A stretch of DNA of 64,000 nt, from contig CAMAVM010000012.1 in NCBI GenBank assembly GCA_945861705.1, positions 16,394 to 80,393 of the forward strand, read 5' to 3'. Source of the stretch: Methylomagnum ishizawai (GTDB lineage: Bacteria > Pseudomonadota > Gammaproteobacteria > Methylococcales > Methylomonadaceae). Below the pieces are notes generated by a model that made no database searches, was not told the DNA's origin, and worked only from the letters and a program-made list of their open reading frames with translations. The translations under genes were made by a program, and so were the position numbers. Shown piece by piece: positions 44,830 through 54,305 of the stretch; positions within the stretch are counted from its first letter, which is position 1, and every line of letters begins with the position of its first letter.

Positions 44830-47592
44830 GTGCGCAACTTAACTAAAGCTTTAACAGTGGTATCGTTACTGGCTCCCGTTAGTGGACATTCGTTAGGAAT
44901 CGGTGATATCAGGGTGCGTTCTGCCCTTAATCAAAATCTTAGCGCCGAAATTTCATTAGTGGCTTCTCGCGGGGAAAGTCCATCAAACATCAAAGTCAGT
45001 CTAGCTTCACCCGAAAAATTTGATGAAGCGGGAGTGCCTTGGTCTTATTTTCTCTCAAAAATAAAATTTCAACCCATTGTTAAGCCGAATGGTTCAATGG
45101 TTATCAAAGTAAGCTCCAGAGAAGCACTGAAAGAACCTTATCTTAATTTTTTGCTTGAAGTTAGCTGGCCTAAAGGTAATTTGTATCGTGAATTTACCGT
45201 TTTGGTTGATCCGCCGACTGAGTATCAAGCACCAACAACGTATCAAGAACCGGCTTATCAAGAGCCTGCTTATCCCTTAACATCACGCTACGAAAACACC
45301 CTTCCTCAGCAACAAGAGTACGCTCCACCAAGGCAACGTCGCGTTCGACATTCTGCCAAACCACGGCGCAGTTCTGCGGGTAGCTATGGTGAGCAAATTA
45401 CTACCAGACGAAACGATACCTTATGGAATGTAGCTGAACGAGCGCGAGGAGCGGGTGTATCTGTAGAGCAGATGATGATTGCGTTGTATGAAAAAAACCC
45501 GCACGCTTTTTTTCAGCAGAACGTAAACGCATTATCAGCAGGTAAAACACTAAAAATCCCCGATAAAGAGGCCGTTCAGCAGTCCTCTCGTCAGGAAGCT
45601 TTGGCAGAATTTGGACGGCAAAACGATGCTTGGAATAACAATCGGTCGAGTATTCCTGCCGGAGAAGCACAGCTTGCAAAAGGTGACGAGGTTGATAGTC
45701 AGTTAAAACTGGTCGCGCCAACTGATGCGACAGTCGGCCAAAACGAAGCAGTTTCGCCATCTAGCGAGCAAGCATCAGGTAATAGCAATACGGCTACCCC
45801 TGATGGACAGCAGACGGCTACTGATAAAACTAACGGAAAAGCTCCAGCCACCCCTGTCGATGAAGCATTACAAAGCAAAATGGCCGCGCTTGAAAAGCAG
45901 ATGGCGATGATGCAAGAATTGATTGCGTTAAAAGACAAACAGCTTGCCGATTTACAAAACCCAGGTCAGGCGACAGCGCCAGCAACCCAAACACCGCCAG
46001 CACAGGTCGTACCACCTCCTGTTCCAGCAGAGCAAGTTAAGCCAGAGCCGATAGCACCCGTTGTGCCTGCACAGCCAGTCCAGACTGCTCCCATTCCTGT
46101 TAAACCGATTCCGCCAGTTGCCCCTGTTAAGCCGATTGTTAAACCAGTCGTCAAACCTCCGGTGCAAGCTTCTGAACCTGTCGTTGAAGAACCCGATTCA
46201 TCGCTATTGTGGATAATTGGCGGCATAGGTGCGACCGTTTTATCCTTGTTTGGTTGGTTATGGTGGCGGAAAAGGAAAACTATTGAAGACACCGATGCCG
46301 AAAGCATGTTTAGAAATTACAGCACCATGCGAAACAGTGATTCGACGGGGTTGTTTTCTTCTGCGGCTCGGAAGAAAATACCTGGGTCGGTCTCAGGTGA
46401 GAGTTCTTTCCTGAATGACTTCAAGGCGAGTGATTTTGAATCGTTTGAATCCTTCAATGTCGATCATGGCGATATTGATCCTGTTGCAGAAGCAGACGTT
46501 TACTTGGCTTATGGACGTTATCAACAAGCAGAAGACTTAATTAGACAAGCGATTAGGGACTTTCCAGATCGGGATGAGTGCAAATTAAAGTTGCTAGAAA
46601 TTTTTCACGCCAGCACCAATAAAGATGCGTTTGAAAGCTATGCAACAGAGTTGGTTGCAGCAGGTAAGAAAGATGACAAGGAATTTTGGCGGAAAGTGGT
46701 TGAATTCAGTAAAGATGTTTGCCCCGATTCTGAAATGTTCGCATCTTCTGGCAATGCAGCGGTATTTGCGACAGAATCGCTTGCAGACAATGTTCTGTTC
46801 AGCCCGTTTGATGATCTCAGTAATGAGTTAGGACCTATACAGGGAGCCGAACATCTAGGTACTGCTACCTTTGAAATTACTGATATTGACTCTGAGCAAG
46901 AACATATTCTTGATGCCCCAGCCGAAGAGCCGCCTGTCCAACATCAAGCTGAGCCTGTTACCGGAATAGCCGAAACCCCAGAAAAAGAGTCAGAAATTGA
47001 TCTTGGCTTATTTGAAGACGACCTTGGTGGACAACAGGACAATGAAACGATTGATTTTGATCTAGGACCATACCCAGAAGCCACCCAAAAAACCGAAACC
47101 GTAACGACTCCCCCGCCAGATACACATGCGTTCAGTAGTGATACATCTGCACAGTTAGATGATTCCGGTGACAATGCCGAAGTTGAATCGTATGAATTCG
47201 ATTTCAATATGGATAAGCCAGAACTTTCTAAGCCTGCCAAACCAGAGACCGCTCAAGTCAATGAAACGTGGGATACCAATCAGACGATTGATTTTGCGAT
47301 TGATGATGTTGCTTCGACCGATACATTCGGCGATGACACTATCGACTTTAGTTTTGATTTAGAGCCAGCACAATTAGATACCGAAAAACCAGCCAGCAAA
47401 GATCAAGGCTTTATGGTGTCTGACTTGACTGACATGGATGAGTTGGAAACCAAACTGGATTTGGCAAAAGCTTATATAGACATGGGCGATGCTGATGCGG
47501 CTAAAGAGATTATCGAACAAGTACTTGAGCATGGATCGCCAGAACAAAAGGAAACTGCTCAAGAGCTTATGGATGATTTGAGTTTGGGATAA
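44830..47592 (+). CDS. fimV: FimV-family type IV pilus assembly / polarity protein
   Basis: A 920-residue inner-membrane protein that binds peptidoglycan, helps assemble the secretin and sets polar localisation of pili. Layout: signal-like N-terminus, the FimV N-terminal domain (IGDIRVRSALNQNLSAEISL), LysM near 195-250 (RRNDTLWNVAERARG), a Gln/Pro-rich segment, one membrane helix near 458-478 (SLLWIIGGIGATVLSLFGW), an acidic cytoplasmic part, and the C-terminal TPR module (LDLAKAYIDMGDADAAKEII). It starts at GTG 44830 with AAGGAG upstream. It works with the minor pilins and PilU. Confidence 0.92.
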   Translation: MRNLTKALTVVSLLAPVSGHSLGIGDIRVRSALNQNLSAEISLVASRGESPSNIKVSLASPEKFDEAGVPWSYFLSKIKFQPIVKPNGSMVIKVSSREALKEPYLNFLLEVSWPKGNLYREFTVLVDPPTEYQAPTTYQEPAYQEPAYPLTSRYENTLPQQQEYAPPRQRRVRHSAKPRRSSAGSYGEQITTRRNDTLWNVAERARGAGVSVEQMMIALYEKNPHAFFQQNVNALSAGKTLKIPDKEAVQQSSRQEALAEFGRQNDAWNNNRSSIPAGEAQLAKGDEVDSQLKLVAPTDATVGQNEAVSPSSEQASGNSNTATPDGQQTATDKTNGKAPATPVDEALQSKMAALEKQMAMMQELIALKDKQLADLQNPGQATAPATQTPPAQVVPPPVPAEQVKPEPIAPVVPAQPVQTAPIPVKPIPPVAPVKPIVKPVVKPPVQASEPVVEEPDSSLLWIIGGIGATVLSLFGWLWWRKRKTIEDTDAESMFRNYSTMRNSDSTGLFSSAARKKIPGSVSGESSFLNDFKASDFESFESFNVDHGDIDPVAEADVYLAYGRYQQAEDLIRQAIRDFPDRDECKLKLLEIFHASTNKDAFESYATELVAAGKKDDKEFWRKVVEFSKDVCPDSEMFASSGNAAVFATESLADNVLFSPFDDLSNELGPIQGAEHLGTATFEITDIDSEQEHILDAPAEEPPVQHQAEPVTGIAETPEKESEIDLGLFEDDLGGQQDNETIDFDLGPYPEATQKTETVTTPPPDTHAFSSDTSAQLDDSGDNAEVESYEFDFNMDKPELSKPAKPETAQVNETWDTNQTIDFAIDDVASTDTFGDDTIDFSFDLEPAQLDTEKPASKDQGFMVSDLTDMDELETKLDLAKAYIDMGDADAAKEIIEQVLEHGSPEQKETAQELMDDLSLG

Positions 47593-47622
47593 GTTCATAA
47601 GCTCACACCAAGTCTTCATTAT

Positions 47623-47647
47623 AAAAAAGCCCGTTAAGGGCTTTTTT
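47623..47647. terminator. Bidirectional intrinsic terminator
   Basis: AAAAAAGCCC (47623-47632), loop GTTAA and GGGCTTTTTT (47638-47647) form a perfect stem with A- and T-runs on both sides. It ends fimV on the plus strand and, by position, the receiver-Hpt gene on the minus strand. Confidence 0.9.
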
Positions 47648-48392
47648 ATTGCGTACTCATCAGGTAATCCAGAATAAGCTCGCGATGACTAATAAAAACA
47701 GAAATCCGTTGCTGTAACATCAAAAAAACCATTTCGGCATGGTCATGATGGTTCTGGATTAAACATTTTTCCAAGGCGGTTGCAGGTTTTCCGATGTGTT
47801 GCAGGCAACAGACTAAGGCTGCTCCATTGAGCTTGTGAGTTACATCGAAGGCAAGTTTATAGTTTTCAGTTTTGAGAGCTTCTTCAATGTTATTAATTTG
47901 TGGTGGTAATTCATCAAAGAATTTCGTATAGAGAGTCAAAGCCAAGCTATTGTTATTGCTTATTTTTCCCAATAAAACCTGGATAGAACTGAATGATGAC
48001 GTTAGCACATCATTTTCGAGCCAAAGCGTAATAACGTCATTCAACTTGTAGGCAGTTAGGGGTTTTAACAGGCAATCGTCAAAACCGGCGGCAATAAGAT
48101 TTCTTCGCTGATGTGTATCAACCTCATCAAACAGTGCGATGATGGGCGTATGGAAATTAATACAACGGCTACTTTTTGCTACGGAGACGAGTTCAACACC
48201 ATTTAACGTCATATCAATGATAATCAGGTTAAAGTGCTTGTTTGCAATAGCTGCGGCGGTTTCATGAGATGTGCTAGTGTTCACGAAGCGATTGCCGTTA
48301 ATATCCGGCAATTGCAAAGCCTGCAAAGCAGGGTCACTATCATGGGCTAATAGTGTAATAAAATGTCCGAGGTGGTCTGGTGGGTTAAGCAT
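47646..48392 (-). CDS. Receiver-Hpt phosphorelay protein
   Basis: A 248-residue protein with an N-terminal receiver domain (D60 phosphoacceptor in NLIIIDMTLNG, K110 in LLKPLTAYKL) and a C-terminal histidine phosphotransfer domain (H186 in VTHKLNGAAL). The usual Thr/Ser switch residue after beta-4 is Phe here (PIIALFDE), and only one acidic residue is clear at the N-terminal pocket (D18), so the receiver is atypical. It resembles the C-terminal half of BarA/GacS-type hybrid kinases, but the kinase is absent. It may shuttle phosphate within a two-component system. Divergent from the MEKHLA gene. Confidence 0.75.
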   Translation of the reverse strand: MLNPPDHLGHFITLLAHDSDPALQALQLPDINGNRFVNTSTSHETAAAIANKHFNLIIIDMTLNGVELVSVAKSSRCINFHTPIIALFDEVDTHQRRNLIAAGFDDCLLKPLTAYKLNDVITLWLENDVLTSSFSSIQVLLGKISNNNSLALTLYTKFFDELPPQINNIEEALKTENYKLAFDVTHKLNGAALVCCLQHIGKPATALEKCLIQNHHDHAEMVFLMLQQRISVFISHRELILDYLMSTQ

Positions 48393-48526
48393 TTGCTAAT
48401 TAAGCTTATGATTCGATAGACGAATTGTTACACAAATGATGGAGCTATTGAAAGAAATGCCTGAGAGCCAGTCTCAATTGATAAAATAAGACTATAAACA
48501 ACTTACGATAACTGACCTGTTTTGAA

Positions 48527-48994
48527 ATGAATTATCCTTCTGAAACTAATTTGTTCCTTAGTGAGCATGTTGCCCTGATGAGCAACAGTTATCGAAAGTT
48601 GCTGGGTAAAGATTTAATATCGAAAAGTCAATCGTGTGAAACATTGGCGAGAGCCTTGTTTTACGCACCTTTTGTTGTCGTATCCCACAATACCGCCGAA
48701 GATCCGGTATTTAATTACGCGAATCTAAAAGCCTTGGATTTATTCGGTTTTAGTTGGCAAGAGTTTACCCAGCTACCTTCGAGATTATCAGCAGAACCTA
48801 TTCATCGGCTCGAACGCGATAAGTTACTGGCAGAAGTTAATCGAAAAGGCTATATAGATGATTACCAAGGTATTCGCCTAACAAAAACGGGGCAGCGATT
48901 GTTGATTAAAAATGCGGTGGTTTGGAATTTATTGGATAGTAAAGGATGTTATGCAGGTCAAGCAGCACGGTTTGAGCAATGGCAATTCCTGTAA
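48527..48994 (+). CDS. MEKHLA-domain protein
   Basis: A 155-residue protein made almost wholly of a MEKHLA domain, a PAS-related fold known from plant HD-ZIP III proteins and bacteria. Marks are ALFYAPFVVVSHNTAEDPVF, FGFSWQEFTQLPSRLSAEP, and VWNLLDSKGCYAGQAARFE. Bacterial members are thought to sense small molecules or redox state, but no function is established. It has no DNA-binding or enzymatic module. Confidence 0.8.
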   Translation: MNYPSETNLFLSEHVALMSNSYRKLLGKDLISKSQSCETLARALFYAPFVVVSHNTAEDPVFNYANLKALDLFGFSWQEFTQLPSRLSAEPIHRLERDKLLAEVNRKGYIDDYQGIRLTKTGQRLLIKNAVVWNLLDSKGCYAGQAARFEQWQFL

Positions 48995-49014
48995 GTGCTA
49001 AAAACTGAAGCTGG

Positions 49015-49578
49015 CTAAATGGTATTAGGGTGAGACTTTGGTTTATTGGGATCTTGCGGTTTTTTAAGTGACTTTCCAAATTCGTCGAGTTGATTTTTCA
49101 GCTCGTTACCCATTGATTCCATTTCTCTTTCAATTTGGGGAACGGCTTCTTCCAGTTTTTTAGTTAAGGAATCACCCAGGTTTTCTAAGCTTTTAACGAT
49201 GCCATCGAATGGCATCATCGCAATATTGGTGTGGGTTTGGGCAAAATCAACCTTCCAACTGTCTTGTTCTTTCAGCAAAACCGTATCGAATGTTACCGGT
49301 TTTTTATTTCTGTTAATCGTGGTGACAACTAAGGCATTGGTTTGGTCACTTAGGGTGACTGCGCCTATAGATATTTTGGAATGGCTATCAATGTCTTTAA
49401 GGGTAACCAAATGTTGAGTAGCTTGGGTTGTTTGTGTTTTGGAAGCCTCTAACTCCCCTTGCGCCAACGTTTGCCAGAATCTTGTGGTAACGGCTTCTGG
49501 AGTTGTGGGTTCACAACCGTAAAGTAAGAAAACACAAAAAAGCCCAACGAAAATGACTGGGCTTTTTATGGACAACAT
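49015..49578 (-). CDS. Lipoprotein of unknown function
   Basis: A 187-residue lipoprotein with signal peptide and lipobox LLYGC (C22). The middle part (TRFWQTLAQGELEASKTQTT, then KEQDSWKVDFAQT) resembles the DUF4878/NTF2-like fold of small exported proteins. The last 80 residues are a charged, helical tail. The BI-1 family gene lies 6 bases upstream on the same strand, so they likely share a transcript. Function is unknown. Confidence 0.7.
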   Translation of the reverse strand: MLSIKSPVIFVGLFCVFLLYGCEPTTPEAVTTRFWQTLAQGELEASKTQTTQATQHLVTLKDIDSHSKISIGAVTLSDQTNALVVTTINRNKKPVTFDTVLLKEQDSWKVDFAQTHTNIAMMPFDGIVKSLENLGDSLTKKLEEAVPQIEREMESMGNELKNQLDEFGKSLKKPQDPNKPKSHPNTI

Positions 49579-49584
49579 CAGTGA

Positions 49585-50253
49585 TTATTTTTCGCCACCG
49601 AACACGCCCAGAATTTGCAGCAAACTCAGGAACAAGTTGTAGATGGAAACATACAAGGAAACTGTCGCTAAAATGTAGTTTGTCTCGCCGCCGTGGATGA
49701 TTTCACTGGTTTGAAACAAGATCATGCCGGACATCAGTAAGATGAACATTGCTGAAACCGCCAACGACAAAGCAGGGATGGAGAACAGTACCGCACCAAT
49801 TCCGGCCAAAAATGCCACCAAAATACCAACCATCAAAAAACCTGACATAAAGCTAAAATCTTTGCGGGTAGTTAAGGCATAGCCAGAAAGTCCCAGAAAA
49901 ATTACGCCAGTGCCTCCCAAAGCAGTCATTACTAATTCATTGCCGTTACTGAAAGCCTGGGTGTACATGTTGATGATAGACCCGAGGGTTAAGCCCATGA
50001 AGCCCGTCAGGGCAAATACAAAAACCAGACCCAAACTGCGGTCGCTAAATTTAGTGGTCAAAAACAACAAACCATAAAATCCCACCATCGTTACAATTAG
50101 TCCAGGATGGGGCAGATTGAAGTACATGGAAGCCCACGCTGTCATTGCGCTGAACAGCAAAGTCATGGACAACAACAAGTAAGTATTTTTCAATACTTTG
50201 TTAGTTGACAGAATGCTAGCTTCTGAATGGGAAATAGCAGTATTTAATCGCAT
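49585..50253 (-). CDS. yccA: Bax inhibitor-1 / YccA family membrane protein
   Basis: A 222-residue integral membrane protein with about seven hydrophobic segments and the family C-terminal features (SEIIHGGETNYILATVSLYVSIYNLF and LLQILGVFG). YccA of E. coli binds and modulates the FtsH protease. ATG 50253 is preferred, with AAGGAA nine bases upstream; Met codons seven residues earlier are possible. The downstream lipoprotein gene is probably co-transcribed. Confidence 0.88.
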   Translation of the reverse strand: MRLNTAISHSEASILSTNKVLKNTYLLLSMTLLFSAMTAWASMYFNLPHPGLIVTMVGFYGLLFLTTKFSDRSLGLVFVFALTGFMGLTLGSIINMYTQAFSNGNELVMTALGGTGVIFLGLSGYALTTRKDFSFMSGFLMVGILVAFLAGIGAVLFSIPALSLAVSAMFILLMSGMILFQTSEIIHGGETNYILATVSLYVSIYNLFLSLLQILGVFGGEK

Positions 50254-50358
50254 AAACGTAAATTCCTTAAACAAGTGAATAACAAAAACTGAGACTAGCT
50301 AATCTTATAAGAGTTTCACAAGATTGCTAAGATGATTCAGCATATCAGCTTTTGCCCC

Positions 50359-50398
50359 AGTTGTCGTATAAGTTGTCGTATAAGATTAAGTTGTCATA
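50359..50398. repeat. Short tandem repeat, AGTTGTCGTATA
   Basis: AGTTGTCGTATA occurs twice in direct tandem (50359-50370, 50371-50382), with a third shortened copy AGTTGTCATA at 50389-50398. It lies between the divergent yccA and YgjP-type genes. It could be slippage or a set of regulator sites. Confidence 0.6.
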
Positions 50399-50445
50399 GA
50401 AGATATAGTAGACTGTCCACAAAATAATCACCTGCGAACAAGAAA

Positions 50446-51183
50446 GTGTTTACCAATTTACCCTTTACTTACCGAATTCGGCGTAGCCATCGCGTTGCGT
50501 CTGCGCGTATTGTCGTCAAGCCTGGTTTGGTGGAAATTGTTGCTCCTTTGCAGATACCGGAGCATAAGCTGCATAAATTTGTGCAGGCTAAGCAGCAGTG
50601 GATTACCCAAGCGTTGAAAAAAATGGCGGCTTCAAGCCCTCAGCAAAGTGGTTTTGTGCCTACTGAGTATAAATCTGGAGCCAACATCACTTACCAGGGT
50701 AGCGTGTACCCGTTAACGGTAATGCCAACAAAATTAAAACGGATCAAAATAGAATTTACGGATGGCTATACGGCTTTTGTTCCCGAAGCCCTAAATCCTG
50801 ATGAACATAACCATCAAATCAGGGAAGCCTTGATCCGCTGGATGAAAAAACAAACTAAACAGCTAGTCGAGCGAATGGTCGAGAGCCATGCCGCTAAACA
50901 TCAGCTTAACCCCCGCACGATTACGATTAAGACGCAAAAAAGCCGCTGGGGTAGTTGTGGTATCCATAACGACATTAATATCAACTGGTTGCTGATTATG
51001 GCTCCAAAAGAGGTGTTGGAATACGTGGTCGTGCATGAACTTTGCCACATACGGGTAAAAAATCATTCCAGCCAATTTTGGTCATTGGTTTCCGAGCATT
51101 TGCCGGATTACCAAAACAGGCGGAACTGGCTGAAAAAACAAGGTCGCAGTTTGATGATGGCATTTTCTGACCGAACTGACTGA
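50446..51183 (+). CDS. YgjP-type M48-like zinc metallopeptidase (DUF45)
   Basis: A 245-residue protein of the YgjP/WLM-related family. The zinc site is HELCH (H197, E198, H201) with a third His near 207 (KNHSSQFW), and the family mark KTQKSRWGSCG lies just before it. Substrate and role are unknown. It starts at GTG 50446, with a weak AGAA-rich upstream. It ends 15 bases before radA, suggesting one transcript. Confidence 0.88.
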   Translation: MFTNLPFTYRIRRSHRVASARIVVKPGLVEIVAPLQIPEHKLHKFVQAKQQWITQALKKMAASSPQQSGFVPTEYKSGANITYQGSVYPLTVMPTKLKRIKIEFTDGYTAFVPEALNPDEHNHQIREALIRWMKKQTKQLVERMVESHAAKHQLNPRTITIKTQKSRWGSCGIHNDININWLLIMAPKEVLEYVVVHELCHIRVKNHSSQFWSLVSEHLPDYQNRRNWLKKQGRSLMMAFSDRTD

Positions 51184-51198
51184 TTATCTAGCTGACCA

Positions 51199-52575
51199 AT
51201 GAGCAAGAAAAAGCATAGTGCCTTTGTTTGCGAGCAATGCGGGGCGGATTATCCCCGTTGGGGCGGACAATGCACCAGTTGCGGCGAATGGAATACCATC
51301 AAAGAAGTCAGGTTAGGCACAGCCAGTAATGAACGTACTAGCCGCTCTTTAGGTTATGCAGGCAGTGTTTCCGAGGTGAAATTATTGTCGGACGTGAGTT
51401 TGGTACACGCTGAACGCATTGCCACCGGCATTTCAGAATTTGACCGCGTCCTGGGCGGCGGCATTGTGACGGGTAGCGTGGTGTTGATTGGCGGGGCACC
51501 CGGCGCAGGCAAAAGTACCATTTTGTTGCAAGCCATCGCTAATATTGCTGCTCAGGGAATTTCAGTTTTGTATGTGTCCGGCGAGGAATCCTTGCAGCAA
51601 ATTGCTGAACGGGCGCACCGCTTAGGTCTGCCAGCCGACAAAATCATGATGTTGGCCGAAACCTCAGTGCAACGGATTTGCGATGTCCTTGACGAGATAA
51701 AGCCGAAAATCTTGGTGATTGACTCCATTCAAGTCGTGTACACCCAAGATGTCGAGTCGGCACCAGGTTCAGTCTCGCAAGTTAGGGAATCGGCCAGTTA
51801 CCTGACCCAGTATGCAAAAAAGCAGCACATATCCATTTTTATGGTGGGTCATGTGACCAAGGATCAATCCCTGGCAGGGCCCATGACCTTAAGCCATATT
51901 GTCGATACCCAAGTGATGCTCTCGTCCACGGATGATGCCCGTTTCAGGATGCTAAGGGCGGATAAAAACCGCTTTGGCAGTGTCGGCGAACTTGGTTTTT
52001 TTGCCATGGGTAGCACTGGTCTTAAAGAAGTAAAAAACCCATCGGCGATGTTTTTAAACAGGCCTGACAAGCCCTCTCCAGGTAGCGTAGTAACGGTATT
52101 ATGGGAAGGTACTCGACCTTTGCTGGTGGAAATTCAGGCGCTGGTAACCGAATGCCAATATGGCAATCCTCGCAGGCTTGCCGTGGGTTTCGACCAGAAC
52201 CGCCTCGCTATGTTACTGGCTGTATTGACCCGACACGGCGGCATAGTTACAGCCAATGATGAGATTTACGCCAATGTGGTCGGTGGAATAAGGGTCACGG
52301 AAACCAGCTCCGATCTGGCGATAATTGTCGGCATAGTCTCCAGTTTTCGGGATAAAATCATCCCGCACGATGCGTTTTTTTTCGGGGAAATCGGCTTGAG
52401 CGGCGAAATAAGACCCGTTGCGAACGGACAGTCGCGTTTAAACGATGCCGCCAAGCATGGCTTCAAAATAGCAGTGATTCCTAAGGCCAATGCGCCAAAA
52501 AAGCGGATTGAAGGCTTGCAAATACATCCGGTTGCAACGCTTTCAGAAGCGTTAGATATAATTTTGGGATTTTGA
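51199..52575 (+). CDS. radA: DNA repair protein RadA
   Basis: RecA-like ATPase of 458 residues that helps process branched recombination intermediates. N-terminal zinc finger CEQCGADYPRWGGQCTSCG, Walker A GGAPGAGKST near 96-105, the RadA-specific KNRFG motif near 256, and a Lon-like C-terminal domain (GEIGLSGEIRPV). All landmarks are in place and length is normal. Confidence 0.97.
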   Translation: MSKKKHSAFVCEQCGADYPRWGGQCTSCGEWNTIKEVRLGTASNERTSRSLGYAGSVSEVKLLSDVSLVHAERIATGISEFDRVLGGGIVTGSVVLIGGAPGAGKSTILLQAIANIAAQGISVLYVSGEESLQQIAERAHRLGLPADKIMMLAETSVQRICDVLDEIKPKILVIDSIQVVYTQDVESAPGSVSQVRESASYLTQYAKKQHISIFMVGHVTKDQSLAGPMTLSHIVDTQVMLSSTDDARFRMLRADKNRFGSVGELGFFAMGSTGLKEVKNPSAMFLNRPDKPSPGSVVTVLWEGTRPLLVEIQALVTECQYGNPRRLAVGFDQNRLAMLLAVLTRHGGIVTANDEIYANVVGGIRVTETSSDLAIIVGIVSSFRDKIIPHDAFFFGEIGLSGEIRPVANGQSRLNDAAKHGFKIAVIPKANAPKKRIEGLQIHPVATLSEALDIILGF

Positions 52576-52594
52576 AAGAGTTGAGGATAAGGTG

Positions 52595-52903
52595 ATGAAT
52601 ATTATTGAACTTATAAAAGGCGACGTATATTTTAGTGCGCGGTATTTTGACTACAATCTCACAATTCCTTCAATAAGAACCTTTATCTATGATCGTTTTG
52701 ATGAAAAGTATGGTCATGTGTTTATGGACGCAGAGAGTTATCTCGAAAGATCTTCGGGCAAAACCGATGTTGAATCCTATTGTATTTGTTATCCAGAGGG
52801 TAAAATTCGTGGCATATTGGATTTGAAAAATTTGATCGAATGGTTACAAGAAGAACATAGCCCAAAACTTGTGGGGAAATCTTTTCAATATGTAGCCTTA
52901 TAA
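52595..52903 (+). CDS. Small uncharacterised protein
   Basis: A 102-residue protein with no recognised family. It has a mixed, acidic composition (DRFDEKYGHVFMDAESY; LKNLIEWLQEEHSP) and no signal peptide or membrane segment. ATG 52595 is preferred over GTG 52592; GAGGATAAGG lies just upstream. It follows radA by 19 bases and converges with the CNNM gene. Confidence 0.6.
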   Translation: MNIIELIKGDVYFSARYFDYNLTIPSIRTFIYDRFDEKYGHVFMDAESYLERSSGKTDVESYCICYPEGKIRGILDLKNLIEWLQEEHSPKLVGKSFQYVAL

Positions 52904-52907
52904 TTTA

Positions 52908-54167
52908 TTAATGTCCTTTATTGGAAGGTAAAAACTTAACCAACTTAACCGTATTATCATCACGCTTAAGTATTTCCAGCGGATAACCGTGCAGCTTTAT
53001 ACTCGTGCCAACTTCCGGTATCGTTTCCATAAATTCGATAATCAGCCCATTCAGCGTCTTCGGGCCTTCAGTCGGCAATTCCCATTGCATAAAGCGATTT
53101 AATTCCCTGACGGTGATATTGGCATCTACCACATGGCTACCATCACTTTGCATCCTGACCTGGGTATCATCAGTGATGATTTCGCCGACGATTTCCTGCA
53201 ATAAATCATCCATCGTCACTAAGCCATGAACATCGCCGTATTCGTCCACCACGAGACCAACACGGACTTTATCTGCTTTAAATGCCAGCATCTGTGAATG
53301 CACAGGCGTGGTATCAGGGATAAAAACAGGTTTACTTAACAAGCTAATAATCGTCTGCTTGTCAAAATCTTCATGATTGATAAGAATCAACACCTTACGT
53401 AAGTGCAAAAAACCAATGATGCGGTCTACGCTCTTTTTGTAGACGGGTAAGCGGGTGTGTGGGCTGGTTTTAATTTGATTGATAATGTCTTCAAGTGGCA
53501 GTTCCAGGTCAATGCCCACGATTTCATTGCGCGGGGTCATGATGTCTTCAACCGTCGCCGATTCAAGCTCCAATATGCCCATCAACATTTTTTGATAACG
53601 GTGCGGCATGATGCCTTCGGCTTCGGCGATAACGACCTTTAACTCGTCTTTACTGAGCGTTTCCAGGCTGTGTTGTTTAACATCTACCTGAAACAATCGC
53701 AGCAGTAAGCTAACAAAGATGTTGACGAATTCGATGATTGGGTAAAACAGCTTGAGCAGAGGAACGTAAACCCATGCGGAAGGAAAAGCGATGGTTTCCG
53801 GTTTTACGGCAGCATAAGTTTTAGGAGTGGCTTCCGAAAAAATCAAGGTCACCAGGATCAGAATCCCATCAGCAATAAGCACGGCACTTTCACGTTCTGG
53901 ATAAAGCCGGATAGCGATGATGGTAGCGACGGACGCGGCAGCAGTGTTGACGAAGATATTGCCCAGCAAAATCATGCCCAGTAACCGGTCAGGCCGTTGC
54001 AGTAGTCTTTGGGCTTTTATCGCACCCTTATGCTTGAGTTTGACTAAATGCCTGAGCCGATAACGGTTTAAGGCCATTAATGCCGTTTCTGAGCCGGAAA
54101 AAAAAGCGGAAAGAATAAGCATTAAAGCGAGTATGCCAAATAGCATACCCAGGGTCATATCGTTCAA
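52908..54167 (-). CDS. CNNM/CBS/CorC-domain membrane protein (hemolysin C-like)
   Basis: A 419-residue protein with an N-terminal CNNM (DUF21) membrane domain of about four helices (FFSGSETALMALN; GNIFVNTAAAS), a pair of CBS domains (IMTPRNEIVGIDL; HTRLPVYKKSVDRIIGFLH; VVDEYGDVHGLVTMDDL) and a C-terminal CorC/HlyC domain. Family members are tied to magnesium or sodium transport; E. coli YfjD is the closest type. Early names such as hemolysin are misleading. Confidence 0.9.
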   Translation of the reverse strand: MNDMTLGMLFGILALMLILSAFFSGSETALMALNRYRLRHLVKLKHKGAIKAQRLLQRPDRLLGMILLGNIFVNTAAASVATIIAIRLYPERESAVLIADGILILVTLIFSEATPKTYAAVKPETIAFPSAWVYVPLLKLFYPIIEFVNIFVSLLLRLFQVDVKQHSLETLSKDELKVVIAEAEGIMPHRYQKMLMGILELESATVEDIMTPRNEIVGIDLELPLEDIINQIKTSPHTRLPVYKKSVDRIIGFLHLRKVLILINHEDFDKQTIISLLSKPVFIPDTTPVHSQMLAFKADKVRVGLVVDEYGDVHGLVTMDDLLQEIVGEIITDDTQVRMQSDGSHVVDANITVRELNRFMQWELPTEGPKTLNGLIIEFMETIPEVGTSIKLHGYPLEILKRDDNTVKLVKFLPSNKGH

Positions 54168-54305
54168 AGCGGTCTCTGGGGAGTGAAAAACTGGTCTAGT
54201 GTCTACTAAGTGGAAATTTTGTCAAGCAGTGATGGAAGTCGGAGGGTTTTGTTATGGATTATTGCACTTCAGCCAGATGGTCAACAGGCACGCCCGACAT
54301 TGAAT

